From Arenicola marina (Eukaryota > Annelida > Polychaeta > Arenicolidae), in NCBI GenBank assembly GCA_964019135.1, contig CAXHSH010000416.1, forward strand, positions 962,701 to 1,026,700: DNA of 64,000 bases, read 5' to 3'. Position numbers and translations under genes: made by a program. Each line of letters begins with the position of its first letter. Position 1 is the stretch's first letter. This document shows positions 24,056 to 35,100 of the stretch, piece after piece. The notes under the pieces were generated by a model. The model searched no databases. It was not told the origin of the DNA and saw nothing but the letters and a program-made list of their open reading frames with translations.

Positions 24056-25098
24056 TGTTACGACCGTAACCTGTCAGGATGGCCGAAAATAAAATAAAAT
24101 CTTTTATAAGGGAAAGAAACAAAAACTAACTATTCACAACCAGTGTCAGTCTCCCACCATTGGCGGCATTTATTCAAATATTCTTGTCAAAGCAGGTACG
24201 AGGGACAATATAAAAATAAAATACTCTGCCTGTAACCAGACTCCCTAGTCTGGCATAGACTAACTAAAAGGAAAATCCCCTAAGCTCAGATAAGAATTAA
24301 GAATTAAGAACCATAAGAATTAAGATAGACCAGTGGAAAAATGCAGGGGTTAGTGGGAGAGATTCTATTTAGGAAACATCAACAGTCAGAGGGCTGAGAG
24401 GCTGTCATCATCTAAGTTACATCGTCATTCGGTCCTCGGGACATCGGGTCATCGTGGTTATCGTGGTCATCGTGGTATCGTGGTCATCGTGGTCATCGTG
24501 GTCATCGTGGTCATCGTGGTTAATCAAAAAAAAGGGGGTGGGGGGGTAAATAGGGGCACTAACCGACAGGGTCTGCCCTGCTTTTCGTCTCTATCTCCCC
24601 GAATGTGTGAGTCTAGAGAGTGTCCCTTTATACCCGCCACACCGGAAGACGTACACAGAAATAATCTATATCTCCCTTTTCGCGTTACTCCTCAACCCAA
24701 GAGTTTAAGTATGCAATGCAGGTTTCTGGCTTATATTAAAACTTTAAAGAATATCAGACAAACATCAACAGGACCAGAAACTAGTGCCTTATACATAAAC
24801 GCGGCTTTTGTTGGCAGCGAGGTTATAAAACTTTGGTAATTATCATAATGACTAAAACGAGGCCGCGCGCGATAAACAACAATCATGGCCGCCCCGAGAG
24901 GTAAACATTACCAAAAACGTGACAAATTGGTTGGTACCATCCCAAATAAGAATAGACAAGTTAAAAAGACAACAGAAAGTGACAATATGGCCTGCTACAA
25001 GGTAGGTAAACAGTTTAGTTGGGGTTGACAGCGTACACAAAGGGATAATTTTACAAAAATACCTGATTTCCGCGGGGACCAAAATGGGAGGCGTCACA
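24056..25098 (-). repeat. LTR (5' LTR of the pol-less element)
   Basis: 1043 bp, almost identical to the other LTR. On the minus strand it lies upstream of gag and should hold the promoter. The tRNA-Leu-like 14-mer is at 24073-24086 on the plus strand, so the element RNA carries its complement inside U5. Confidence 0.93.
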
Positions 25099-25435
25099 CT
25101 AGCATGGGTTTGAAAATTTGGGTTATTGCATTACGTAACATGGGGGTGGTGGTTTCTATTGGTATGTAACTTCCAGCCTCGTCGCATCCCAAACTTTACC
25201 ACGATGGTAATCATCGCTTCACATATAACATTCCCATGATTCTCTATTATTATTAACCTATGGGAAAATGTCATGGGTGATCAAATTCCAGTGCATCATT
25301 AGACCGAAGCCAGCGGCCATGGCAAACGACTACAGTGATAAACTCCCATACCGCCTAGTTCAACCCGCGTCAGATAATGCTCCAGAACATGAACATATCT
25401 CTTACTTTTAGGGTGACGTTTTCCCGTGGAACTCA

Positions 25436-25889
25436 TTAGGGCGTCCAGAGGCCATGGTGACGTCGTATTATGGATCCCATGGAACCGTCCACTGACCATG
25501 GTGAAGACGTATTCTGGATCCCATGGCACCGGCCAGCGACCATCGTGATGTCGCATTCTTGGTCCCATGGCGGTGATATCGCATTCTGGATCTCATGGCA
25601 CCGCCCAGTGACCATGGTGACGTTGCATTATGGATCCAGTCAGCATGGGGATATCGCATTTTGAATCCCATAGCACCGCCCAGTGACCATGGTGACGTCG
25701 TATCCTGGATCCCATGGCACCGCCAGTGACCATGGTGACGTCGTATTCTGGATTTTATGGCATATCTCAGTGACCATGCTGATGTCGTATTCTGGATCCC
25801 ATGGCGACACGTAGGGACCACCGTGACGTCGTATTATGGATCCCTTGTCGCCGCCCAGTGAGCATGGTCATTTCGTATTCCGGAACCCA
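25436..25889. repeat. Minisatellite array 4, residual
   Basis: Only about 450 bp of the monomers remain, downstream of the inserted LTR retrotransposon. The array then jumps directly to sequence that in other units lies about 0.7 kb beyond the array (ATACGTCATTGAAAC). One deletion removed both. Confidence 0.88.
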
Positions 25890-26515
25890 TCCGATACGTC
25901 ATTGAAACAAACGTTTCCCAATCAGCGTATCAAGCAAGGCAAAATACATGAAATATCACTGAGAGACTGTAAGAAAACGCGATGATCACCGGCAGAGATT
26001 TATTTATTTATGTCATCAACTGGCAACAGATCTTAAAGTATATATGCTGCTGTCGTCTAAAGAAGGTACTGTCATCCAAATACATTCCGGCTCTACATAA
26101 AAGAAAAGAGTATGGGCAACACGCAGGTTGTATCAAGTATATTCGTATCGTAGATATGTCGCAACATTTAAATCGCTTGAACGCTTTAAAATATAAGACG
26201 CTTCCAAGTTCCTTGTAAAGATGACAGATTTTAGCACAACCGGTTGGCAATATCCAGCCCAAGCCGTACGATAGCGCCGCCTGGCGAGTGTGGTCTGAAG
26301 CAGCTAGAGAGTCCGTGTTCACGGCGCGTGCGAATCATGAGCCTCGCTTGATATAGTTGGTAAACTGTCTGGCCTCAATCGTAGACAACCCATCTCAATA
26401 GCACGCATTGTTGGACACAAATGGATTATCTGATAACTATTTAAAGATTATCCCACATCTTGAGGCAACAGTAGACGAGGTCAGGTATATAACGCCGTCC
26501 CAAACCACCTACAGT

Positions 26516-26628
26516 GCTTACGGCCATACCACGTTGAAAGCACCGGTTCTCGTCCGATCCCCGTAGTTAAGCAACGTTGGGCCCGGTTAGTACTAGGATG
26601 GGTGGCCGCCTGGGAATACCGGGTGTTG
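26516..26628 (+). rRNA. 5S ribosomal RNA gene, unit 5, 3'-truncated
   Basis: Starts GCTTACGGCC, differing from the GCCTGCGGCC of the other copies, and matches through GGGAATACCGGGTGTTG. It then leaves the 5S sequence about 6 nt before the normal 3' end and runs into unrelated DNA. The 3' strand of stem I is lost, so this copy is probably non-functional. It marks the right boundary of the array. Confidence 0.85.
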
Positions 26629-27340
26629 ACAGCTTCCTTGACATACACTTTGTAAGATTCCAAGCAATGTGCATATTATTTTAACCATCTTTTGCTTTGT
26701 GTGCAATAACTGGTACCTGCGCAATCACTGGTCCGATAACTATATAGGCCTAACCCACCACAGCCAATCGCAGCCTAACTAACACAGGAGTGGTTCAAAG
26801 TCGTCATAACGCACCCAATAACATGATGCGCATATCAAATTTCCATATGATGTAATCAATATCGACTTAGATCATAATAATAATATTTTGTTTAGCTGAT
26901 GAAAGGGGAAGTTGCTTGAGAATATTATATAGATCTATACTATAGAATTTTAACCTCCCAGCCTTGTCCTTAGTTGCATATATATTCGCTTAACGGCTCT
27001 GACCCGACGATCGACGGCGGTGAGAGTTCGAGCCTCACGAAGTGTCATAATTTGTTTAAGGGGGGTTATCTCCGAATATGGGTACTACATCTAGACCTAA
27101 TATTATCATTTGGATCAATTCTTACCTCTGTTTCTGCTGATATTGCGTACGATCGCTCCGTCGAGTTGGGAAAAGCACTGGCTGCATATTGTGTCGATAA
27201 GTCTCGTAGAAATTGTCGCGGAAACCGGTATTTTTCGATTTCTCTTTCAGCAAGCGAATCTATTATGATTCGCTCTTTAATCAATCTTTCTGTTGGCTCC
27301 CTTCTATTAAACAACAGGAACGCCATGTTCGTTTTGAGAG
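26629..27340. other. Unique sequence right of the 5S array
   Basis: No gene recognised. Short ORFs on both strands overlap and show no family resemblance. A tRNA B-box-like word (GAGTTCGAGCCTCAC, 27026-27040) has no matching A box or cloverleaf, and may be a decayed SINE piece. Confidence 0.4.
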
Positions 27341-27399
27341 AAATGTTTATTTTGCGAGCGAAGTTTACGAGCAAAATGGGTTTTCTGAGTGGGTCGAGA

Positions 27400-27553
27400 C
27401 GCGCATAACTTTACGAGCAAAATTAACGAGAAAAATGTTACGATATCTTAGTGAAACGCTTGTTGTCATTTTTCTCGTTAAGTTACGAGAAAAATGAAGT
27501 TACGAGCAAATTTAGTGGTTACGAGGTTGTAACCTCCTTAGTGAAACGGTCCC
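27400..27553. mobile_element. Terminal fragment of a MITE-like element with TTACGAG motifs
   Basis: The sequence is dense in TTACGAG and CTCGTTAA words and ends AGGAGG-type/CTTAGTGAAACGGTCCC. A second copy of CTTAGTGAAACG lies at 27450. It looks like one subterminal region of a small inverted-repeat transposon. I could not find the partner end. Confidence 0.3.
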
Positions 27554-27555
27554 CA

Positions 27556-29352
27556 GGACCCGGTTGCACGACGACCCCGTAATTAGTTACGAGCCCGTAA
27601 GCTACACGTAAGCTACCCGTAAAATTTTACGTGGGTTGCACAAAGGGCGCGTAAGTTTTACGTGAGGGTCGCCCAGCCCGTAACTTTACGTGACCGATAG
27701 ACCACTCGTAAATAGGTAGACTGCGGCTCGTTACTGGTCAAGGGGACCATAACATGCATAATATCTTATGAAATAACATTGCTTTCGAAATTAAAAGTTG
27801 CTGTCCGCAATTGCAACCATTGTGTTCGCCTTCTTGATGTCAGAGCTAAAACATTGTCACTTACATTTGCCGATTTAATCCACATGATCTGATTCGCCTG
27901 ACCTCCGCAGGCTGGCAGACAACAAAGCGGGCAAGTCTAAACAGATACAGACATATGACGAACCCACTGCCACTGGGTCAGTCGGGATAACATTTTGTAT
28001 TTGTAACATTGTCATTAGCCTACATTTAGCCAAATATAGGCTACCAAATAAATTTAACAGTGACAGTTTGTTCGCCCGCCGGTCAGTGCGTGCATCCCTG
28101 GCTATAAAGAAATAAACGATACAATGTTGCAAGCATCATGAGTGCACCCAAAGAATTTATACAAGTTCTTTGGTGCACCTCACGCGCATCACTTGGCTTT
28201 GTCAGCAAGTGGGTGGGGGTCACTACCCATTCGATTGCTATCAAATTTAACTTGCCAACTCTTCTTAACAATCATATCAAATGCTGAAGGTTCAGGAAAT
28301 CGGAGCGACGCATTTTACAGTATCATTGAAATAGAAATGTGCATGTAATTGTAAGACTCATCGAAACGATGGTTTCGGCGTTATAGTGGCTCGAATACGT
28401 TGCGCTTCATAGGCAACAACACAATAACTGCCAGTTCGATTTCTATAATATTCACCATGCCACTTGTTCATGACAATCCCTATAAATTGGTAAAAGTTCT
28501 GCGAAATCGAAGCAACAGTTTTGCCATGGTCGTTGAACTAATTCTGCTCATGGGAATCTGGAATCACAGGATGTAGAAAGAGATGTAGAGTAGAAAGAAG
28601 GGACATGCTGTTAACTGTTAACATTTCTGAAGTTCAATGAATGGAAAATGAATATGGCTAACTGACAGTAACTGTTATTGATTTTCTAATAAAAAGGGTC
28701 CACTGAGGGCTAGGGTTCCCCCTCCCCAATATAACACCCACCCACGGCGATAACTCGCTAAAATTATGTCAGATTTTTATTACGGAGTGACCCCCGCCTC
28801 AATGACATGAAATGCATTTGTTCTATTTTTTATCTTCGCCATAACAAAGAAGTTTGCAGGAACTTTGTTACTGATAGATCTATGGTAAGCCTAGTGCACA
28901 TATTTCCGTTCAGCAGTCGAGCCAGAAACGCGATGATTTCTGAGATTATGTAAGGTACTATACCATCTTTGATCTCCTAAACAAATTACTCCAGACATCA
29001 AAAGGTTGTCCTTATAATTTGCTTTATTCTGCCCCTATACACTTTCAGGATTTTTCAGAAATAAATATAAATGTAGACATAACTAAATATGTCAGACAAA
29101 TAACTATACTATATATATATACATTACATGATCTAAAATGAAAAGGCGCAAAGAAACCTTCAAACCGCGGTGCATTGTCGGATCTTACGGGCCCCGTAAA
29201 TATCCAAACGCGCCAAAAAGTTTACGGGAACGCGTAAGTGATTTCGTGCAACCGACGTAACGTAACTTTACGGACCCCGTAGACCCCACTTACGGGTACC
29301 CGCAAATAGACTTACGGGGGGCATATTACGGGGTCGTCGTGCAACCGGGCCC
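27556..29352. mobile_element. Non-autonomous inverted-repeat DNA transposon (about 1.8 kb)
   Basis: The two ends are inverted copies sharing CCGGTTGCACGACGACC and the following CCGTAA (27559-27580 and the reverse complement ending at 29352). Both subterminal regions (about 150 bp) are crowded with CCCGTAA/TTACGGG words, and a second GTTGCAC copy lies inside each. There is no transposase ORF inside, so it is non-autonomous. Target duplication is not clear: AGG occurs at both junctions. It lies against the GC-rich last part of the recombinase gene, and may have cut off that gene's 3' end. Confidence 0.65.
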
Positions 29353-29810
29353 AGGTTCTGACCGACTAGGCGGTGGCTGGCTGGAAGGCGGGGCCGGCTG
29401 GCAGGGAGGCGGGGGCGGCTGGCTGAGAGGCGGCGGCTGGCTGGCAGGCGGCGGCGGCTGGCAGGGAGGCAGCGGTGGGCTGGGAGGCGGCGGCGGCTGG
29501 TATATAGACGGCGGCTGGCAGGGAGGCAGCGGTGGCGGCTGGCAAAGAGGCAGCGGCTGGCTGGGAGGCGGCGGCGGTTGGCTGATAGGCCGCGACGGCC
29601 GGCCGCGGCGGCGGCGGCCGCAGGCGGCGGCTGACTGCGGCTGGCATATAGACGGCGGCTGGCAGGGAGGCAGCGGTGGCGGCTGGCAAAGAGGCGGCGG
29701 CTGGCTGGGAGGCGGCGGCGGTTGGCAGATAGGCCGCGACGGCCGGCAGCGGCGGCCGCAGGCGGGGCGGCGGCTGGCTGCGGCTGGCATGGTGGCGGTC
29801 GGCATTTGTC
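29353..29810 (-). repeat. GC-rich GGCGGC-type repeat, possible last coding exon
   Basis: Imperfect tandem repeats of GGCTGGCAGGGAGGC-like words that are stop-poor on both strands. A splice acceptor (TTATCCTCAG at 29811-29820, minus) would continue the recombinase gene in phase into a Pro/Ala/Arg-rich low-complexity tail starting DKCRPPPCQPQP. The proline-rich ORFs seen in the other frames arise from the composition. Coding status is uncertain. Confidence 0.4.
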
Positions 29811-30016
29811 CTGAGGATAACAATCTTAACATTAAAATGTTGTCAAATAGCATAATATAACCCTGTAAAATACATATCGGCCGTCACTGATGTCTTATGA
29901 GCTTCGCATCACATTTTTGACGAAAACACTTTTTAGGTGTTGTCATGTTAGGGCGCTATTTGACATTGCCTAACCATCTGAAAAATACTAGAGGGCATAA
30001 AATAATAGAAACCTAC

Positions 30017-33000
30017 CTCGAGGGCCAACTGGAGCAATTTCGCATTGACATGCGCCAGCGGGCCAACGTGACCTTTAAGGCGTCGGGCTGCAAATATAGT
30101 TTGGCTTCTATAGTCATTTGTCAAGTTATGAATAGAATACACGTATGCATATATTATTTAATGCAGTGTTATTTGAAGAAACTAGGATCATCGGAATTAT
30201 ATAAAACAAAAAACATAAATTTTAATTTGAAATCTTACAATACTTATTAATATACTGTCAAGTTATTGTTACAATGTTAACGTGATTGAAGATGTAACGT
30301 ATTACAGAACACATTTTCTTCTGCCTTTCAACTCACCGATATCCCAGACAACCAGCTCGATCAATTTCACAGTTTCAGCCGGTCTGGCGCCCTTCCGACG
30401 ATGTCGAACCAAATACTTGGCAGCGACATCGAAGTCTACGACCCCATCTGCGACCGCCCCGGCGCACTCGTCGGCAACTTTGTCTATCACGTGCATGACG
30501 ACCGGGCGGCCCCTCGCTTCTTCCCTCCAGCACTTTAGTATCTCCGCCTCATGCATAACCGTGAGGGCTTCCTCCATACGCTTCCCTGTGTCAACAAAAG
30601 GTTACCATTGTAGAGTGGTCATTAGACTACTAAGAAGACGTTTAGAACTACCCGTCGTATAACTGGTGCAAAGGTCCGTCGTAAGTCGCGTTAGAAAGGG
30701 AATATAAAGAGGATTTCATATGAAAAAATCCGCATAAAATAATGAGTCGTATAAGGGTGGCACCATATAATGCAGGGATCACTGTACATTCAACTTACCT
30801 TTCAATGCCGGTTTACAGACTGCCACTCGCCGTTGTTGCTGGAGAACTGCGCCTGGCCCCACCACGACCGCCGGATCAACCACAGGTGGGATATCGGCGG
30901 TCGGGTCTGGTGTCAGCAAGCTAGCTTGCACAGGCGCCGGATCGACCACAGGTGGGATCTCGGCGACTGGAGTGGGCGAGCTAGCTTGCTCAGGCGCTCT
31001 CTCTTGGTTAGGAGGTATGGTGGCGGGCCGGCGAGAAGGGGGCAGCAGTTGTCGGGTTCCCTCCACGTCAAAACCAGCAAGCTCTGCAAACCAGAAATAA
31101 GTCTAGCATAAGTTGTTAAAGCCGAAAATAGAAAGGAACATAATTTTGTTATTTGTAACTGAAGACATTAAAAAAACACTGTCATACTCAAATTAATTTT
31201 TAGCATGCTCTTTGCTTAAGGGGAATGAACACCCACCGCCCTCTGCCGCAACAAGCTCTTCCTCGGTGATCGGTTGGCCATCCCAAATCTTCTGAATGTA
31301 ATTTGAAGTCCTTGAAGCCCTGGCCCAGCGCTGACTATCATTGTAATTTTTCTGCGCAGTACGTGCCGAGTGGCACATATGCTCGGCGAGCTCGTTCATT
31401 TCGAACCCCGCGACGACTCCGATCTAAAAAGAGAAATTAGGATGAAAAACATAATAGAAGTGACATAAACACTGGCTGGTCTCGTCGATACTATCTGAAT
31501 AACCTTTAATGATTTGGTACATGCGAGGCTTTTATTAATATCACCAATCAAAATGAACTACTTACGATGGTGACGGCTCCGTGTCGGAGGGTGTTGTTCG
31601 TCACCCTCAGGTCGACCCCAGCCCTTGCCATGTCGCTGGCCAGGATTCCGGCCACCCGGTTGTTGGTGAACGGCTCGTCGTCCATCGTCACAAAGACGAA
31701 GGACGACCGCTCGCAACGCATTCGGAGGTAGGCCTTGACCTGTAGATAGGCGCATACCTCCTTGTGCGTAATTTCGTCGACCCCAATGACCAGCTGGCCC
31801 CCTCACTCGTCTTGTGGTGATTTATCTACAACAAACATTTAAAAAAGGATCGAATCGTTATTCATTACACCTTCAACATAATAATAATAATACCACAATA
31901 GACGAACATGAAATACATCTTTGTATCGTTAACATCAACTTTTATAGAATGCTCGTCATATGTCTGTCAGTGACTTTTCTGAAGTATAACAACAATATGG
32001 ATGCAATATTTTGTAGCGTAGCATATGTGACAAACATAATTCTCACCGTGTGCAAGACTCGCCCGCGGGCGACATGGCTCTCAAGCACCATATTGTGCTT
32101 CAGTTCGCGCATGGCGCCGGCTCGGCTGGCGTTGTACGTTGATAACTTGAGCATCAGGTAATTCCTCATCCTCACCCAATCGTCTATTGAGGCTCCCTGG
32201 CCCTCGCTGACGGCGCCGAAGGCGGTGACGGCCAGCCTGGCCCTCTCTGAGCCCAAGTATGTCTGCCAGTGGGCCGGCGTCATTGTACCACCCTCTGTTC
32301 AAAACAGATACGTTCAAAATGACACATAAACATTGTACTAAGGCTCTTGCAATATAAAACATGAAACATGATGCCCGATAAGCCTTTAAATATTACCTAA
32401 ATGAAAGTGAAATGAGACCAAATAAACGGCCAGTGAGGTCAACTGAGATTAATTCAGTCATGTGGCGTGAAATATTAGGTAATTGCGGTAATGTGGGGTG
32501 AAAGGAAATATACTTAAGTTATGTATATAAAACTGCAAACCAAAAACTTCCTTCTTTTAATTTTACCGGCCCGCTTCTGCGCCGACCTGGCGCTTTCTTC
32601 GGCCGCCTGCCGCTTCAAGGACGAGGGCCAAAGCGATATTGAAGCCTCCAGTCGTTCGCAGTTTAGATTTGGGCTTCCCGCAACTTTTATGAAAGTCAGG
32701 AAGCTGCAAAAAATTGTAGTCTCAAATTTGATGTCCTATCTATGCATTTCTGGTAACTAATAATGGTCTGGTAAAAATAATGTACAACTTAAAGATCTAA
32801 AAACATGACTGCCTCTCCATATACCAAAAACATTCCAATAAGGTCATAAAAGAGGTAACTTGTCTGTGTTTAATGAATCATGGACAATTAAAATTACTGC
32901 TTACTGCTTAAGGATGAAAATGTAATTTCTCATCGTCTTGGCGGTTCTTGTCCCCTCTTGGAGGTAGCCCTCGATGTAGTTCGCCTCAATGAGGGAAGAA

Positions 33001-34936
33001 AAGCATTTGGGAGCTCTCCCAAGGTCGCAATGTTGCACCTGGAAAGCATGCGGCCCATCTCGGCACCGTTGTGTCGAGCCTTCTCGGCCGGCACCATGCC
33101 CCCGGACCTCCTGGTCCGCCACGCAATGAAGGCTTTGACGGCCTTAAAGCAAATGAAACATGGCTAAAATTATAAAATAATCAGAAGCATAATTGTTAAT
33201 GCGCGAGTCTAAACCTAACCCTCTTTCACATACATCATCTTGTTACATCATCTTATGTTACAAATACTATGTTATACATATCAGTGTTAAAATGAAGCTT
33301 ACTTCATTAGCTGTTGTAGAGGGCTCCACGTGCGTGTAGTCGCCCTCGTCAGGGAGGGGCGCGGGTGCCGCTGCCAGGTGGGGCGCGGGGGCCGCATCCA
33401 TGTGTGCCGCCAGGAGGGTGCCCGCCAGTAGGGGCGCGGGTGCCGCCGCCAGGGGTGGCGCGGGTGCCGCCGCCAGGGGTGGCGCGGGTGCCGCCGCCAG
33501 GGTGGCGCGGGTGCCACCGCCAGTAGGGGCGCGGGTGCCGACTCCAGGGGGGGGGGGGGCGGGTCCCGCCGCCAGGGTTGGCGCGGGTGCAGCCGCCAAG
33601 AGGGGCGCGGGTGCCGCATCCAGGGGTGCAGCCGCTGACGCTTCCGCTTTGGCGCGACGCACAAAGGGCACAGGCTGCCTGGCATTGAGTAACGCCCAAT
33701 ACTCCGCCGAACGGGCCTTGACCTTGTGGTTTCTGTTGAAACATCAATAGCTAGAACACTTCTACAGAATAAAACGTGGCACAAGACAAGCACAACAATA
33801 TGATTTTATGTTTAGTCGAGTAATCCATTATTACTCTTCCCATCGAATCATTTGTGATATAATATACATTATGTATATATATATATACAAATATGAATAC
33901 AACTTTATTTACCGCCGGAGGTGTTTGTCGATCCTCGACGAAACAAAGTTGCAGCCCTCTACCGGACAGGAGCTTGGTCGATGTTCGTCGACCAACCCGA
34001 GCGCTGGTGGCTGGCGACTCGCTGTCGCCTCGATTTCATCTGCATCAGCCTGGTGTATGTGCCTCATGTGGCGGGTCAAATACCTGACATGTTTCTGGCA
34101 AACGGGGCATCTCCTCGGTGCCCGATTCTTCTTTTTGGCCTGCAGAAAATACCAATAGCTTAATTACAACAAAATACTGGTATGAGCACACGACCATAGC
34201 ATAGGGTCATTATCTTGACACATTGGACGTCATAGGAATCGATATATTTCCAAATTAAGACCACGGTATCGTACCTTTTTGACGGGGGGCTCCCCGGTCT
34301 CGGCCACCAGACCCTCCATCGGGCCCTCTGCTTCTGTGAAAGGTCGAATAACATACAGACATTTAGCAAGATCATATATCAATACGTGGATGTAAATAAG
34401 TCAGTTAACGTTGCTTAATAAGTTTGCACAGGACGTAAAATCGGGTATACTAAAGAGCCTTTAGGCAACATACCTTGGTCTGCCCTCTTCTGCGCCCGAT
34501 CTTCCTTCAATGACGCCTTCCTTTTCTTCTCCTCTTGCTAAAACATACAGATTATCATAATTTTAGCGCATCTGAGAATAATGGTTTGTTATATCATTAT
34601 AAATTGAGCGCGTCTTAAACGTATACTTTTTACAACATATTGTAAATGCATGATAAGTAATTGCATAGTACCAAACGAAAGTAACTAACCTTCCTTCTTG
34701 CGCCTGTCAGCAGGCCAGCCAATGACACCTAAAACGAAAAAAAACGTAGTCGTTAAGGATGTCCCATTCATTAAAGTTTAATTGCCCCTCTTCGAAACCT
34801 GGCAACCATAAAATCATGATAAAAACATAATTTCAGTCAAATATATATTACGTACCCGATAGGGTTGACGGCCAGGCGTCGGCGGAACATAATCGATGTC
34901 GTCAAACAGAGAGTCGGACGACTCGGACTCGCTCAT
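30017..34936 (-). CDS. Crypton-like tyrosine recombinase with zinc fingers, 14 or more exons
   Basis: Exons (plus coordinates, read right to left): 34856-34936, 34690-34728, 34474-34537, 34275-34333, 33913-34139, 33303-33732, 32905-33142, 32567-32703, 32047-32294, 31566-31825, 31237-31423, 30799-31083, 30337-30585, 30017-30087. All have AG/GT borders and their phases agree, except for single-base lesions in 32905-33142 (near 33000) and in a C run at 31798-31802. The protein starts MSESESSDSLFDDIDYVP. Exon 5 encodes a C2H2 finger (CPVCQKHVRYLTRHMRHIH) and a second CPVEGC motif. Exon 6 is Ala/Pro-rich. Exons 7-8 are the helical core-binding domain. Exons 9-11 are the catalytic domain, with Arg in ASRAGAMREL, Lys in HHKTS, Arg in NTLRHGAVT (the usual His of HxxR is Asn), His in MCHSART and Tyr in AQKNY. 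Such enzymes cut and rejoin DNA through the Tyr. With no reverse transcriptase nearby it is Crypton-like or a host gene derived from one. Confidence 0.8.
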
Positions 34937-35100
34937 CTATGAAGATATAAGCATGAAACTATGAAAAGCAGTCCTTAAAGGCGAAGAGCACTATAGGATT
35001 AGAGGTGGGAGGGGGGCGGCACTCTTAATATGAATATTCGAGACACAGTAGGCGATAGACAGACAAACTTTGAATTAAAAAGTAATAAATAAATAAGGGG

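Larger units (their letters stand above)
18157..25098 (-). mobile_element. Pol-less LTR retrotransposon inserted in 5S unit 4
   Basis: This 6942-bp element is bounded by direct LTRs (18157-19198 and 24056-25098) that begin TGTTACG and end CGTCACA. It is flanked by a 4-bp CTAG duplication (18153-18156, 25099-25102). The uninterrupted units read TTTTCTAGCATGGG at the same place, so the insertion point is exact. Read on the minus strand, the order is 5' LTR, tRNA-Leu primer site, long leader, gag (20798-23245), ORF2 (19473-20744), purine tract, 3' LTR. No protease, reverse transcriptase, RNase H or integrase is present in 4.86 kb of internal sequence. It must depend on a related Ty3/Gypsy element for pol. 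I could pick out only about five LTR base differences plus a change in a 9-bp repeat number, so the insertion is young. Confidence 0.93.
1..26628 (+). repeat. Tandem array of 5S-rDNA-containing units (about 5-6.3 kb each)
   Basis: The same ordered blocks recur: spacer, 5S rRNA gene, pyrimidine-rich leader and small ORF, spacer, minisatellite array, spacer. Equivalent bases lie at 1, 6329, 11342, 17112 and 26225, giving unit lengths of 6328, 5013 and 5770. Unit 4 is about 2.17 kb after removing the LTR retrotransposon inserted in it. The non-minisatellite parts are nearly identical between units, as expected under concerted evolution. Length differences come mostly from the minisatellite copy number. 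Unit 4 has also lost most of its minisatellite and the following 0.7 kb (junction near 25890). Unit 5 breaks off inside its 5S gene at about 26628, where unrelated sequence begins. Confidence 0.93.

Noticed and set aside
27020..27045. Possible tRNA gene
   Set aside because: Only a B-box-like word is present. No A box or cloverleaf can be drawn.
29326..29860. Proline-rich (minus) and glycine/tryptophan-rich (plus) ORFs
   Set aside because: A GGCGGC-type repeat leaves all frames open. Only the frame continuing the recombinase gene is plausible, and that is listed with low confidence.
33349..33793. Additional Ala/Pro/Arg-rich ORFs over the recombinase exon 6
   Set aside because: Other frames of a GC-rich repeat. 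The frame with correct splice phases on both sides was chosen.
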